Assembly (NCBI RefSeq): GCF_014650995.1
Contig: NZ_BMWA01000002.1
Location: forward strand, 124,001 to 188,000
Length of the DNA stretch: 64,000 bases
DNA from: Streptomyces viridiviolaceus
Lineage (GTDB): Bacteria; Actinomycetota; Actinomycetes; Streptomycetales; Streptomycetaceae
Direction: 5' to 3'
Part shown: positions 17,587-26,712 of the stretch, in pieces
Layout of the letters: every line of letters starts with the position of its first letter
Numbering within the stretch: position 1 is the first letter of the stretch
Translations under genes and position numbers: made by a program
Notes under the pieces: generated by a model
Told to the model about the DNA's origin: nothing
The model's database searches: none
What the model saw: the letters and a program-made list of their open reading frames with translations, nothing else

Positions 17587-18516
17587 GTGACTGGCTCGAC
17601 CCCTCCCTGGAAGCGCCGCTCCTCCCGAGGAGCGGACCAAGGGCCGCCCGGCGGCCCCTACCGCGCGCGTGACGACGAGCGAGGCCCGACCGACACGGGG
17701 CAGGCCTCGCTCGAACCGGCGGCCGGCCGGGGTGACCTCCCGGCGACCGTGCAGCCACCGACGCCCGCTGCCCGGCGCCGGGCAGCGGCGTTCCGGGACA
17801 GGGCCCAGGAAGGCGTCCGCAAGGGCGGCGACCGCGCCAGGGCCGCCCTGGGGCACCTCGCCGACCGGATCATCGACATGGCCCCGCGGGTGCCCGTACG
17901 GGACCTGGCGACCCTCCGCAGGCAGTTCCCCGGCCTCGGACCCGAGGAACTCGCGGACCGGCTCGTGTCCGGCGCCACCAAGGGCACGGCGACGATCGGA
18001 GCGGGGATCGGGGCCGCCGCGATGCTCCCCGTGCCCCCCGCGATGCCCACGGAACTGGCCGCCGAGATCACCGGCGTCGCGGCGATCGAACTGAAGTTGA
18101 TCGCCGAACTCCACGAGGTCTACGGCGTACGTCCGCCGGGCACCCTCGTGCAGCGCAGCACCGCGTACCTGAACTCCTGGTCGGACGAGCGCGGCATCGA
18201 GGTGACCAGACCGTCCACCGTCAGCTCGGCCCTGAACGGCCCCATGAAGCGTCAGCTGCGCCAGCAGATCATGAAGCGGATGGTGCGCAACCTGCCGAAC
18301 CTGATGCCCTTCATGGTGGGCGCGGCCGTCGGCGCCGTCATGAACCGCCGCGACACGCGGAAACTGGCCGATCGCATCCGCGCCGACCTGCGCAAGAGGC
18401 AGGTGCCGTGGGAGGCCCTCGGTGAACTGCCCCAGCTGGAGCGTCCGCGGGACGCCCTGGACATGGGCGACCTCACGAAGGAGCTCGGACGCCGCCGCGG
18501 CGGCACCGGGCGGTGA
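17587..18516 (+). CDS. EcsC-like conserved actinobacterial protein
   Basis: 309 residues. About 70 N-terminal residues are basic and proline-rich. They are followed by an amphipathic region and glycine/alanine-rich helices (TIGAGIGAAAMLPVPPAMPT, then AAEITGVAAIELKLIAEL) that resemble the EcsC domain. A second hydrophobic stretch NLMPFMVGAAVGAVMNRR comes near residue 245. It has no catalytic motif and is probably membrane-associated. The GTG start is 13 bases after the DUF4193 stop. It converges on the DUF3093 gene after 15 bp. The EcsC relation is a moderate-confidence reading. Confidence 0.7.
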   Translation: MTGSTPPWKRRSSRGADQGPPGGPYRARDDERGPTDTGQASLEPAAGRGDLPATVQPPTPAARRRAAAFRDRAQEGVRKGGDRARAALGHLADRIIDMAPRVPVRDLATLRRQFPGLGPEELADRLVSGATKGTATIGAGIGAAAMLPVPPAMPTELAAEITGVAAIELKLIAELHEVYGVRPPGTLVQRSTAYLNSWSDERGIEVTRPSTVSSALNGPMKRQLRQQIMKRMVRNLPNLMPFMVGAAVGAVMNRRDTRKLADRIRADLRKRQVPWEALGELPQLERPRDALDMGDLTKELGRRRGGTGR

Positions 18517-18531
18517 CCCGGCGCGCCCGCG

Positions 18532-18993
18532 CTACACCGCCGCCTTCGCGGTCCTGACGGCCTCGGCGAGGCGCTCCGGCTCGCGGGTGGACAGGTAGAG
18601 GTACGGGGTCGGGTCGTCCGGGTCGGTGACCTGGATGCGCACGGCCGTCGGGATGTAGGCGCGCAGCAGGAGGAAGGCGCGGGTGTCGGCCTTGTACGTC
18701 CGCCACGCACGGGCCTCCTCCGGATCCAGGATCTCCGTCTCGCCCAGGGCCGTGACCGGGACCTTCGCGTCGCCCGCGATCAGCGAGCCGCCCACGACAC
18801 GGATGCGGACCGCGCCGTACGAACTGGCGGCCACAGCCGCCACCGCGGTCCCCCCGGCCAGCCCGCCCAGCATCGGCAGCGTGCCGAAGGGCAGCAGGAC
18901 GAGGGCGATCGAGAGACCCACCAGGAAAGAGATCAGCCACCAGGAGCGGGGCGCGGTGAGGCGTTCTTCGTACGGGGCGGCGGAGAGCTGCAT
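18532..18993 (-). CDS. DUF3093 membrane protein
   Basis: 153 residues. Two adjacent hydrophobic helices (about 18-60: WWLISFLVGLSIALVLLPF, then MLGGLAGGTAVAAVAAS) are followed by a soluble C-terminal domain of about 90 residues (VTALGETEILDPEEARAWRT and YLYLSTREPERLAEAV). This matches DUF3093, a family found beside dut in actinobacteria. Function unknown. The ATG at 18993 lacks a clear ribosome binding site, so the message may be nearly leaderless. It is divergent from the thioesterase gene across only 57 bp. Confidence 0.85.
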   Translation of the reverse strand: MQLSAAPYEERLTAPRSWWLISFLVGLSIALVLLPFGTLPMLGGLAGGTAVAAVAASSYGAVRIRVVGGSLIAGDAKVPVTALGETEILDPEEARAWRTYKADTRAFLLLRAYIPTAVRIQVTDPDDPTPYLYLSTREPERLAEAVRTAKAAV

Positions 18994-19050
18994 GGAACCA
19001 GCTTGGCACGGTGTCGGCCGCAGGCCGACGCGCGGGTAAGGTCTGCGCCT

Positions 19051-19635
19051 GTGAGTGGTACTTCCCCGGCTCTTCAGCCCCCGGCCGACGCGGTGAAACC
19101 CGTACGGCACCCCGACGCGCCCGCACCCGGCGACCTGCTCGGCGCGCACTACGGCCAGTGCTTCGGCTGCGGCGGCGACCAGCCCCACGGACTGCACCTC
19201 GAGGCGAGGGCCGGCGAAGGCGTGTCGATCACGGCCGAGTTCACCGTGCAGCCGGCCCACCAGGGCGCCCCCGGCCTGGCGCACGGCGGCGTGCTGGCCA
19301 CGGCCCTGGACGAGACGCTCGGCTCGCTGAACTGGCTGCTGCGGACGATCGCGGTGACCGGCCGGCTGGAGACCGACTTCCTGCGGCCCGTGCCCGTCGG
19401 CACGACGCTGCACCTGCAGGCGGAGGTGACCGCCGTGGCCGGGCGGAAGATCTACTCCACCGCCATCGGCCGGATCGGCGGGCCCGAGGGCCCCGTCGCC
19501 GTCCGCGCCGACGCGCTGTTCGTCGAGGTCAAGGTCGAGCACTTCGTCAACCACGGCCGCGAGGAGGAGATCCGGGCCGCCATGGACGACCCCGACCGGA
19601 TCCGCCGCGCCCGCGCCTTCGAGGTGAACCCGTGA
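19051..19635 (+). CDS. PaaI/hotdog-fold thioesterase
   Basis: 194 residues. The hotdog-fold core has APGLAHGGVLATALDETLGS (the HGG...D/E motif of acyl-CoA thioesterases) and GRLETDFLRPVPVGTTLHL. An unusual CFGCGG motif upstream of the fold (around residue 38) is typical of this actinobacterial subgroup. It likely hydrolyses an acyl-CoA; the chain specificity is unknown. The start is GTG 19051. Its TGA overlaps the GTG start of dut by four bases (GTGA), so the two genes are translationally coupled. Confidence 0.88.
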   Translation: MSGTSPALQPPADAVKPVRHPDAPAPGDLLGAHYGQCFGCGGDQPHGLHLEARAGEGVSITAEFTVQPAHQGAPGLAHGGVLATALDETLGSLNWLLRTIAVTGRLETDFLRPVPVGTTLHLQAEVTAVAGRKIYSTAIGRIGGPEGPVAVRADALFVEVKVEHFVNHGREEEIRAAMDDPDRIRRARAFEVNP

Positions 19636-20183
19636 GCCGCCCCCAGCTGGAGGTGCTGATCCGGCGCCTCGACCCGGACGTACCGCTTCCGACGTACGCC
19701 CAGCCCGGTGACGCGGGGGCCGATCTGTGCACCACGGTCGGCTGCGAACTCGCCCCGGGCGAGCGGGCCGTTCTGCCCACGGGGGTGTCTGTGGCGCTCC
19801 CCGATGGGTACGCGGCCTTCGTGCACCCGCGATCCGGTCTCGCCGCCCGCTGCGGTGTCGCCCTCGTGAATGCCCCAGGGACGATTGATGCCGGGTACCG
19901 TGGGGAGATCAAGGTGATCGTGGTGAATCTCGACCCGCGCGAGAGTGTGCGGTTCGAGCGCTTCGACCGGATTGCCCAACTGGTCGTCCAGCAGGTCGAG
20001 AGGGTCCGCTTCCGTCAGGTCGCGGAGCTTCCCGACTCGGTGCGGGCCGGAGGGGGCTTCGGGTCCACCGGCGGCCACGCCGAAACGGACCGGACAAGCG
20101 GCACAAGCGGTCAGGTCGCCGAGGGCGGCCCGACGGGTGGGAATCGATACGCTTCGGTCGTATCCGACCGGGAAGGACAGTGA
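19632..20183 (+). CDS. dut: dUTP diphosphatase
   Basis: 183 residues. All five trimeric dUTPase motifs are present: DAGADL, HPRSGLAARCG, VNAPGTIDAGYRGEI, the RFDRIAQLVVQ strand and the C-terminal RAGGGFGSTGG that closes over the substrate. It hydrolyses dUTP to dUMP and pyrophosphate, keeping uracil out of DNA and feeding dTMP synthesis. About 35 extra residues rich in Gly/Ser/Thr follow motif 5, longer than in most homologues and probably disordered. It overlaps the thioesterase stop and is followed after one base by the DUF3710 gene. Confidence 0.95.
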   Translation: MSRPQLEVLIRRLDPDVPLPTYAQPGDAGADLCTTVGCELAPGERAVLPTGVSVALPDGYAAFVHPRSGLAARCGVALVNAPGTIDAGYRGEIKVIVVNLDPRESVRFERFDRIAQLVVQQVERVRFRQVAELPDSVRAGGGFGSTGGHAETDRTSGTSGQVAEGGPTGGNRYASVVSDREGQ

Positions 20184-20184
20184 C

Positions 20185-20937
20185 GTGTTCGGACGTCGCA
20201 AGAGGAAGGGTGCCGCCGAGGACGCGGCCGGCGAGGCCGAGCAGGTCGTCGACAGCGTCGACACCGAGGCGGACGACAAGGCCGAGCGGGTGCGGCTCGA
20301 ACCCGAACCGCGGCCCGACGGGCCCTGGGACAGCACCGAGGTCCGCGACCCGGCCGAGGGCCGGGTGGACCTGGGAGGCCTGTTCGTCCCCGGGGTCGAG
20401 GGCATGGAACTGCGCGTGGAGGTCGCGGGCGACGCGATCGTCGCGGCGACCGTCGTGCTGCGGGACAGCGCCATCCAGCTGCAGGCCTTCGCCGCCCCCA
20501 AGCGCGAGGGCATCTGGGGCGAGGTGCGCGAGGAGATCGGGACCGGCATCACCCAGCAGGGTGGCATCATCGACGAGGTCGAGGGCCCGCTCGGCTGGGA
20601 GCTGCGGGCCCAGGTGCCGGTGCAGCTGCCGGACGGCACGAGCGGCTTCCAGGTCGTGCGGTTCGTCGGCGTGGACGGCCCCCGCTGGTTCCTGCGCGGC
20701 GTGATCTCGGGCCAGGGCGCGGTGCAGCCGCAGGCCGCCGGCCTGCTGGAGCAGATCTTCCGGGACACGGTCGTGGTCCGCGGCGACGGCCCGATGGCGC
20801 CCCGCGACCCGATCGTCCTGAAGCTGCCGAACGACGCGCAGATGGTCCCCGAGGGCGTCCAGCAGGAGGAGGGCTCCCGCTTCTCCGGCGGCATGGGCCA
20901 GCTGCAGCGCGGACCGGAGATCACCGAGGTCCGGTGA
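20185..20937 (+). CDS. DUF3710 protein
   Basis: 250 residues. A basic start (FGRRKRKG) and an acidic stretch are followed by a compact conserved domain (GPWDSTEVRD, RVDLGGLFVPGVEGMELRVE, REGIWGEVREEI and FLRGVISGQGA). DUF3710 follows dut in many actinobacteria, including mycobacteria; its role is unknown. GTG start 20185 has GGAAGGA upstream and lies one base after the dut stop, so a three-gene operon thioesterase-dut-DUF3710 is very likely. A hairpin follows at 20959. Confidence 0.9.
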   Translation: MFGRRKRKGAAEDAAGEAEQVVDSVDTEADDKAERVRLEPEPRPDGPWDSTEVRDPAEGRVDLGGLFVPGVEGMELRVEVAGDAIVAATVVLRDSAIQLQAFAAPKREGIWGEVREEIGTGITQQGGIIDEVEGPLGWELRAQVPVQLPDGTSGFQVVRFVGVDGPRWFLRGVISGQGAVQPQAAGLLEQIFRDTVVVRGDGPMAPRDPIVLKLPNDAQMVPEGVQQEEGSRFSGGMGQLQRGPEITEVR

Positions 20938-20958
20938 CGGACCCGCAGTACGCGCAAG

Positions 20959-20990
20959 GAGGCCGCGCCCCGCACGGGTCGCGGCCTCTT
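20959..20990 (+). terminator. Terminator after the dut operon
   Basis: GAGGCCGCG pairs with CGCGGCCTC, closed by a 12-base loop and followed by TT. It starts 22 bases after the DUF3710 stop. Confidence 0.7.
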
Positions 20991-21104
20991 GCCATGTGCG
21001 GGGCCGTCGTGGTGCGCGGGCCGGTCGCCTCCGTGCGGGCACCTGCCGATGCGTGGCGGGAATGCGGGTGCGACCGGTTCTCGTGCGCGGGCCGTCCTCC
21101 TGCG

Positions 21105-21216
21105 GGGGCTGTCCGTGATGCGTGTTGTCCGGGGTGGGGGTTGTCCGTGATGCGTGTCGTCGGGGGTGGGGGTTGTCCGTGATGCGAGTCGTCCGGGGCG
21201 GGGGCCGTCCGGTGCG
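21105..21216. repeat. 32-bp tandem repeat, 3.5 copies
   Basis: Copies start at 21105, 21137 and 21169, with a half copy at 21201. Each begins GGGGYTGTCCGTGATGCG and ends GGGGTG or GGGGCG. The array fills much of the 391-bp gap (20938-21328) before the ABC ATPase gene. No reading frame with a ribosome binding site spans it. Confidence 0.85.
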
Positions 21217-21328
21217 CCGGCAGGCCCCCGAGCGCAGTGGCCCGCCCGCGACGCGACCCCGGCACGACCGTTGAACATCCCCCCGGGCCCTGGGGATACT
21301 GGCGCCCGGATCCGGCGGGGGAGGACAC

Positions 21329-22021
21329 ATGAGCCAGGTGGTCACCGAGGCCATGGTGCGCGTCGAGGACGTGCACAAGTCGTACGGCCACGGCACCGCC
21401 GCCGTCCACGCCCTGCGTGGCGTCTCCTTCGAGGTGCCGCGCGGTGAGCTCGTCGCCCTCAGGGGCCGGTCGGGGTCCGGCAAGACCACGCTGCTCAACA
21501 TCGTCGGCGGTCTCGACGTCCCCGACGCCGGGCGGGTCCGCGTCGACGGGCGCGATCTGGCGGAGCTGGACGAGGACGGGCTGCTCGCACTGCGCCGGGA
21601 CCGCGTCGGGTTCGTCTTCCAGTCCTTCGGACTCGTGCCGATCCTCACGGCCGCCGAGAACGTGGGCGTGCCGATGCGGCTGCGCCGGGCCGCGCCGCGT
21701 GAGCGGGAGGAGCGCGTCGGACTGCTGCTCTCCCTGGTCGGCCTCGCCGAGCACGCCGCCCAGCGGCCCGGCGAACTGTCCGGCGGACAGCAGCAGCGGG
21801 TCGCCATCGCCCGCGCCCTCGCCAACAACCCCGCGCTGCTCGTCGCCGACGAACCGACCGGGCAGCTGGACGCCGAGACCGGGCACGCGGTGATGGAGCT
21901 GCTGCGGGCCGTCGTGCGCAGCGAACAGGTCACCGCCCTGGTCGCCACGCACGACGCCACCCTGCTCGACCTGGCCGACCGGGTGCTGGAGCTGCGCGAC
22001 GGGGAGATCGTCGAGCAGTGA
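21329..22021 (+). CDS. ABC transporter ATP-binding protein (MacB/LolD type), no permease nearby
   Basis: 230 residues. Walker A GRSGSGKTT (46-54), Q-loop VFQSFG, signature LSGGQQQ, Walker B LLVADEP and switch-region THD are all intact. The closest type is the LolD/MacB/FtsE-like group that drives lipoprotein or peptide export. No permease gene lies within the window beside it; the next gene is kdpD on the same strand after 124 bp. The partner must be elsewhere, or the ATPase is an orphan. Start ATG 21329 has GGGGGAGG upstream. Confidence 0.88.
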   Translation: MSQVVTEAMVRVEDVHKSYGHGTAAVHALRGVSFEVPRGELVALRGRSGSGKTTLLNIVGGLDVPDAGRVRVDGRDLAELDEDGLLALRRDRVGFVFQSFGLVPILTAAENVGVPMRLRRAAPREREERVGLLLSLVGLAEHAAQRPGELSGGQQQRVAIARALANNPALLVADEPTGQLDAETGHAVMELLRAVVRSEQVTALVATHDATLLDLADRVLELRDGEIVEQ

Positions 22022-22145
22022 GCGCCACCGGCGTCAGAGTTCCGTCAATTACGCTCCTCGGGCCGTACCCCGCCCCGATTTGTCGGGATTGTTGGCCGTA
22101 AGGTCGACGCTGCGCAGGCAGCAGCGACCGGAAGACAATGGGGCC

Positions 22146-24692
22146 ATGGGACGCGGCAAGCTTCGGATCTACCTCGGTGCGGCGCCGGGCGTCGGCAAGA
22201 CGTACGCCATGCTGGCCGAGGCCCATCGCCGTGTGGAGCGCGGCACCGACTGCGTCGTGGCGTTCGTCGAGCACCACGACCGGCCGCGCACCGAGGTGCT
22301 GCTGCACGGTCTGGAGCAGGTGCCGCGCAGGGGGCTGGAGTACCGCGGCGCGGTCTTCACCGAGATGGACCTGGACGCCGTGCTGGCCCGTGCCCCCCGG
22401 GTGGCCCTGGTCGACGAACTGGCGCACACCAACGTGCCCGGCACGCGCAACGCCAAGCGGTGGCAGGACGTCGAGGAACTGCTGGCCGCCGGCATCGACG
22501 TGATCTCGACCGTCAACATCCAGCACCTGGAGTCGCTCGGCGACGTGGTGGAGTCGATCACCGGGGTGCGGCAGCAGGAGACCGTGCCGGACGAGGTGGT
22601 GCGGCGCGCGGACCAGATCGAACTGGTCGACATGTCGCCCCAGGCGCTGCGTCGGCGCATGGCCCACGGCAACGTCTACCAGCCGGACAAGGTCGACGCG
22701 GCCCTGTCGAACTACTTCCGGCCCGGCAACCTCACCGCGCTGCGCGAGCTGGCGCTGCTGTGGGTCGCCGACCGGGTCGACGAGTACCTGAAGCAGTACC
22801 GCAGCGAGCACCGGGTGTCGAAGATCTGGGGCTCGCGCGAGCGGATCGTGGTCGGGCTGACCGGCGGACCGGAGGGCCGGACGCTGATACGCCGCGCCGC
22901 ACGACTGGCGGAGAAGGGCGCCGGCGGAGAGGTGCTGGCCGTCTACATCGCCCGCAGCGACGGGCTGACGTCCGCCTCCCCCAAGGAACTCGCGGTGCAG
23001 CGGACGCTGGTGGAGGACCTGGGCGGCACCTTCCACCACGTCGTCGGCGACGACATACCGGCCGCCCTGCTGGACTTCGCGCGCGGCGTCAACGCCACCC
23101 AGATCGTCCTCGGCTCCTCCCGGCGCAAGACCTGGCAGTACGTCTTCGGCCCCGGCGTCGGCGCCACCGTCGCCCGCGAGTCCGGTCCCGACCTGGACGT
23201 CCACATCGTCACCCACGAGGAGGTCGCCAAGGGCCGCGGGCTCCCCGTGGCCAGGGGCGCGCGCCTGGGGCGCTCCCGGATCGTCTGGGGCTGGATCGCG
23301 GGCCTCGGCGGCCCGGTGCTGCTGACCCTGGTGCTGAACACCGTCCACCTCGGGCTCGCCAACGACGTCCTGCTCTACCTGGCGCTGACGGTGGCGGCCG
23401 CCCTGCTCGGCGGCCTGTACCCGGCGCTCGCCTCGGCCGCGGTCGGGTCCCTGCTGCTGAACTGGTTCTTCACGCCGCCGCTCAACCGCATCACCATCGC
23501 CGACCCGAAGAACATCCTCGCCCTGGCCATATTCGTGGGCGTAGCGCTCTCCGTGGCGTCGGTCGTCGACCTCGCGGCCCGCCGCACCCACCAGGCCGCC
23601 CGGCTGCGCGCCGAGTCGGAGATCCTGTCCTTCCTCGCCGGCAGCGTGCTGCGCGGCGAGACCAGCCTGGAGGCACTGCTGGAACGGGTCCGCGAGACCT
23701 TCGGCATGGAGTCGGCGGCCCTGCTGGAGCGGCAGAGCGACGTGGCGCCCTGGACCTGCGCCGGCCGGGCCGGCCTCGGCCCGCCGGTGGAGCGGCCGGA
23801 GGACGCGGACGTGGACATGCCGGTCGGGGACCACATGGCCCTCGCGCTGACCGGCCGGGTCCTGCCCGCCGAGGACCGCCGCGTGCTGGCCGCCTTCGCC
23901 GCCCAGGCCGCCGTCGTACTGGACCGGCGTCGGCTGCGCGAGGAGGCCGACCGGGCCCGCGCGCTGGCCGAGGGCAACCGCATCCGCACGGCCCTGCTGG
24001 CCGCCGTCAGCCATGACCTCCGTACCCCCCTGGCCGGGATCAAGGCGGCCGTGACGAGCCTCAGGTCCGACGACGTGGCCTGGTCCGAGGAGGACCAGGC
24101 GGAGCTGCTGGAGGGCATCGAGGAGGGCGCCGACCGTCTCGACCACCTCGTGGGCAACCTGCTGGACATGTCCCGCCTGCAGACCGGCACGGTCACCCCG
24201 CTGATCCGCGAGATCGACGTCGACGAGGTGGTCCCGATGGCGCTCGGCGGCGTGCCCGAGGGCAGCGTCGAGCTGGACATCCCCGAGACGCTGCCCATGG
24301 TCGCCGTGGACGCCGGGCTCCTGGAGCGGTCGATGGCCAACCTGGTGGAGAACGCCGTCAAGTACAGCCCGGCCGGCCGGACCGTCCTGGTCGCCGCCAG
24401 CGCCCTCGCCGACCGCGTCGAGGTGCGGGTCGTCGACCGGGGACCGGGGGTGCCGGACGACGCCAAGGACCGCATATTCGAGCCCTTCCAGCGCTACGGC
24501 GACGCCCCGCGCGGCGCCGGCGTGGGGCTCGGCCTCGCCGTGGCCCGCGGCTTCGCCGAGGCCATGGGCGCCACCCTCAACGCCGAGGACACCCCCGGCG
24601 GCGGCCTGACCATGGTCCTCAGCCTCCGCGTCGCCGCACCCACTCCCGAGCTCCTCGGCTCCACGACAGCAGAAAGGCAGGCCACATGCTGA
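22146..24692 (+). CDS. kdpD: KdpD, osmosensitive K+ sensor histidine kinase
   Basis: 848 residues. The N-terminal KdpD domain has a Walker-A-like GAAPGVGKTYAML (residues about 11-23) and DELAHTNVPGTRNAKRWQDVEELLAAGIDV. A universal-stress-protein-like domain (about 235-375), a four-helix membrane block (about 380-485), a GAF-type region and the HisKA/HATPase module (H623 in AAVSHDLRTPLAG, then GVGLGLAVARGFAEAMG) follow. KdpD senses low external potassium or ionic stress and phosphorylates KdpE. Start ATG 22146. The stop overlaps kdpE by seven bases. The usual kdpFABC pump genes are not in this window. Confidence 0.94.
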   Translation: MGRGKLRIYLGAAPGVGKTYAMLAEAHRRVERGTDCVVAFVEHHDRPRTEVLLHGLEQVPRRGLEYRGAVFTEMDLDAVLARAPRVALVDELAHTNVPGTRNAKRWQDVEELLAAGIDVISTVNIQHLESLGDVVESITGVRQQETVPDEVVRRADQIELVDMSPQALRRRMAHGNVYQPDKVDAALSNYFRPGNLTALRELALLWVADRVDEYLKQYRSEHRVSKIWGSRERIVVGLTGGPEGRTLIRRAARLAEKGAGGEVLAVYIARSDGLTSASPKELAVQRTLVEDLGGTFHHVVGDDIPAALLDFARGVNATQIVLGSSRRKTWQYVFGPGVGATVARESGPDLDVHIVTHEEVAKGRGLPVARGARLGRSRIVWGWIAGLGGPVLLTLVLNTVHLGLANDVLLYLALTVAAALLGGLYPALASAAVGSLLLNWFFTPPLNRITIADPKNILALAIFVGVALSVASVVDLAARRTHQAARLRAESEILSFLAGSVLRGETSLEALLERVRETFGMESAALLERQSDVAPWTCAGRAGLGPPVERPEDADVDMPVGDHMALALTGRVLPAEDRRVLAAFAAQAAVVLDRRRLREEADRARALAEGNRIRTALLAAVSHDLRTPLAGIKAAVTSLRSDDVAWSEEDQAELLEGIEEGADRLDHLVGNLLDMSRLQTGTVTPLIREIDVDEVVPMALGGVPEGSVELDIPETLPMVAVDAGLLERSMANLVENAVKYSPAGRTVLVAASALADRVEVRVVDRGPGVPDDAKDRIFEPFQRYGDAPRGAGVGLGLAVARGFAEAMGATLNAEDTPGGGLTMVLSLRVAAPTPELLGSTTAERQATC

Positions 24693-25402
24693 GCCCGACT
24701 GGGGGTACCCCCCAGACCCCCACGAGGGTGCTCGTGATCGACGACGAGCCGCAGATCGTGCGGGCCCTCGTGATCAACCTCAAGGCACGCCACTACGAGG
24801 TCGACGCCGCCCACGACGGTGCCACCGCACTCCAGCTCGCCGCCGCCCGCCACCCCGACGTGGTGGTCCTCGACCTGGGCCTGCCCGACATGGACGGCGT
24901 CGAGGTGATCAAGGGCCTGCGCGGCTGGACCCGGGTGCCGATCCTGGTGCTGTCCGCCCGGCACTCCTCCGACGAGAAGGTCGAGGCGCTGGACGCGGGC
25001 GCCGACGACTACGTCACCAAGCCCTTCGGCATGGACGAGCTGCTGGCCCGCCTGCGCGCCGCCGTCCGCCGGGCCGAGCCGGTCCCGGGCGACGCGGACG
25101 ACGTGTTGGTGGAGACCGAGCAGTTCACCGTCGACCTGGCCGCGAAGAAGGTCAACCGGGCCGGGAAGGACATACGGCTGACGCCCACGGAGTGGCATCT
25201 GCTGGAGGTGCTGGTGCGCAACACCGGCCGCCTGGTCAGCCAGAAGCAGCTGCTCCAGGAGGTGTGGGGGCCGTCGTACGGGACGGAGACCAACTACCTG
25301 CGGGTCTACATGGCGCAGCTGCGCCGCAAGCTGGAGGCGGACCCGTCGCACCCGCGGCACTTCATCACCGAGCCGGGGATGGGCTACCGGTTCGAGAAGT
25401 GA
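24686..25402 (+). CDS. kdpE: KdpE, OmpR-family response regulator
   Basis: 238 residues. The receiver domain has D19-D20, phospho-acceptor D63 (VVVLDLGLPDMDG) and the conserved VTKPF lysine. The winged-helix domain ends in FITEPGMGYRFEK. It starts at ATG 24686 inside the end of kdpD with AAAGGCAGG upstream, showing translational coupling. Its expected target is the kdpFABC promoter. Here it lies upstream of an OB-fold gene (63 bp) and is a short distance from two TrkA/RCK genes and a KimA-like transporter, so other potassium genes may also be targets. The first 12 residues (MLSPTGGTPQTP) extend beyond most homologues. Confidence 0.93.
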   Translation: MLSPTGGTPQTPTRVLVIDDEPQIVRALVINLKARHYEVDAAHDGATALQLAAARHPDVVVLDLGLPDMDGVEVIKGLRGWTRVPILVLSARHSSDEKVEALDAGADDYVTKPFGMDELLARLRAAVRRAEPVPGDADDVLVETEQFTVDLAAKKVNRAGKDIRLTPTEWHLLEVLVRNTGRLVSQKQLLQEVWGPSYGTETNYLRVYMAQLRRKLEADPSHPRHFITEPGMGYRFEK

Positions 25403-25465
25403 GCATTCCGATACCGGTCCCGGAGGGGGTGCCTGGCGTTTGGCATGCCCCGGTACGCTTCAGAT

Positions 25466-25864
25466 ATGAGTGCTGTTCCTCGTTCCGACAAGCCGGTGGG
25501 CCGGTTCCGGCGCATGCTCGACCGGCTCTCCTCATCGCAGGAGGACCTGGAGTCCGAGGAGCTGCGGGAGGACGCCGAGACCACCGGCTGCACCCGTATC
25601 CGTGACTGCCAGGACCGGCAGATCGTCACGGTTACTGGTACCTTGCGCACGGTCACCCTCCGACCGCGCGCCGGAGTCCCGGCCCTGGAGGCCGAGCTCT
25701 TCGACGGCTCCGCCGCGCTGGACGTGGTGTGGCTGGGCAGGCGCTCGATCGTCGGCATAGAGCCGGGGCGCAAGCTCATCGCATCGGGCCGGATCTCGAT
25801 GAGCCGGGGCCGCCGGGTGCTCTTCAACCCGAAATACGAACTGCGACCCCTCGGACGGGAGTAG
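25466..25864 (+). CDS. OB-fold nucleic-acid-binding protein
   Basis: 132 residues. After a charged helix (residues 1-45) comes an OB-fold of the tRNA-anticodon/RecG-wedge type: IVTVTGTLRTVTLRP, ALEAELFDGSAALDVVWLG, GIEPGRKLIASGRIS and FNPKYEL. Such proteins bind single-stranded DNA or RNA; the actual partner is unknown. A homologous gene stands next to the DUF3159 gene in mycobacteria, as here (gap three bases). ATG 25466. It is probably transcribed with the DUF3159 gene. Confidence 0.85.
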   Translation: MSAVPRSDKPVGRFRRMLDRLSSSQEDLESEELREDAETTGCTRIRDCQDRQIVTVTGTLRTVTLRPRAGVPALEAELFDGSAALDVVWLGRRSIVGIEPGRKLIASGRISMSRGRRVLFNPKYELRPLGRE

Positions 25865-25867
25865 CCG

Positions 25868-26650
25868 GTGACGTCCCTCGACAAGCCGACCGGAGACACT
25901 GAAGCGGAAGCGGACGACGCGCGGGCGGTGACGGAGGCCGCGCTCTTCGAAGCCTTCGGTGGCGTCCGGGGCATGATCGAGACGGTGCTGCCGGGCCTTC
26001 TGTTCGTCACCATCTACACGATCAACAACGACCTCCACCTGTCGGCGATCGCGGCGCTGGGCGTGTCGCTGGTGCTGGTCGTGGTCCGCCTGGCGATGAA
26101 GGACACCGTCAAGCACGCATTCAGCGGGGTCTTCGGTGTCGCCTTCGGCGTGGTCTTCGCGATGATGACCGACAACGCCAAGAACTTCTATCTGCCCGGC
26201 ATGCTCTACACGCTCGGCCTGGGCCTGGCCTACATCGTCACCACGCTGGCCGGTGTGCCGCTGATCGGGCTGATCCTCGGCCCGATCTTCAAGGAGAACC
26301 TCTCCTGGCGCACCCGCAACCCGGGCCGCAAGAAGGCGTACGCGAAGGCCAGCTGGGCCTGGGGCCTCATCCTGCTCGCCAAGTGCGCGATCCTCTTCCC
26401 GCTGTACTGGTGGGCCGACACCGAGCAGCTCGGCTGGGTGCTGGTCACCCTGAAGATCCCGCCCTTCCTGCTCGCCGTCTGGCTGACCTGGGTGTTCCTC
26501 GCGAAGGCGCCGGCCCCCATCGACGTGTTCGCGGAGATGGAGGCGGCGGAGAAGGCCGAGCAGGAGAAGGCGGAGCGGGAGACGGCCGAGCGGCGGCTCG
26601 CGGACGGCGAAGCCGCGGACTCCCAGGGCGGCAGGCACCGCAAGGTGTGA
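25868..26650 (+). CDS. DUF3159 integral membrane protein
   Basis: 260 residues. The ALFEAFGGVRGMIETVLPGLLF start and about five to six membrane helices (through about residue 215) match DUF3159. The C-terminal 45 residues are a highly charged helix (EMEAAEKAEQEKAERETAERR) that probably forms a cytoplasmic coiled coil. No transport motif is recognisable. GTG start three bases after the OB-fold stop, so co-translated. It ends before a very strong bidirectional hairpin and converges with the TrkA genes. Confidence 0.88.
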   Translation: MTSLDKPTGDTEAEADDARAVTEAALFEAFGGVRGMIETVLPGLLFVTIYTINNDLHLSAIAALGVSLVLVVVRLAMKDTVKHAFSGVFGVAFGVVFAMMTDNAKNFYLPGMLYTLGLGLAYIVTTLAGVPLIGLILGPIFKENLSWRTRNPGRKKAYAKASWAWGLILLAKCAILFPLYWWADTEQLGWVLVTLKIPPFLLAVWLTWVFLAKAPAPIDVFAEMEAAEKAEQEKAERETAERRLADGEAADSQGGRHRKV

Positions 26651-26712
26651 CGTCGGGCCCTCGCGCCGCCCGGGACGGCACGCCGCGCTCGTCCCGCCCG
26701 TTCCCGCACACG

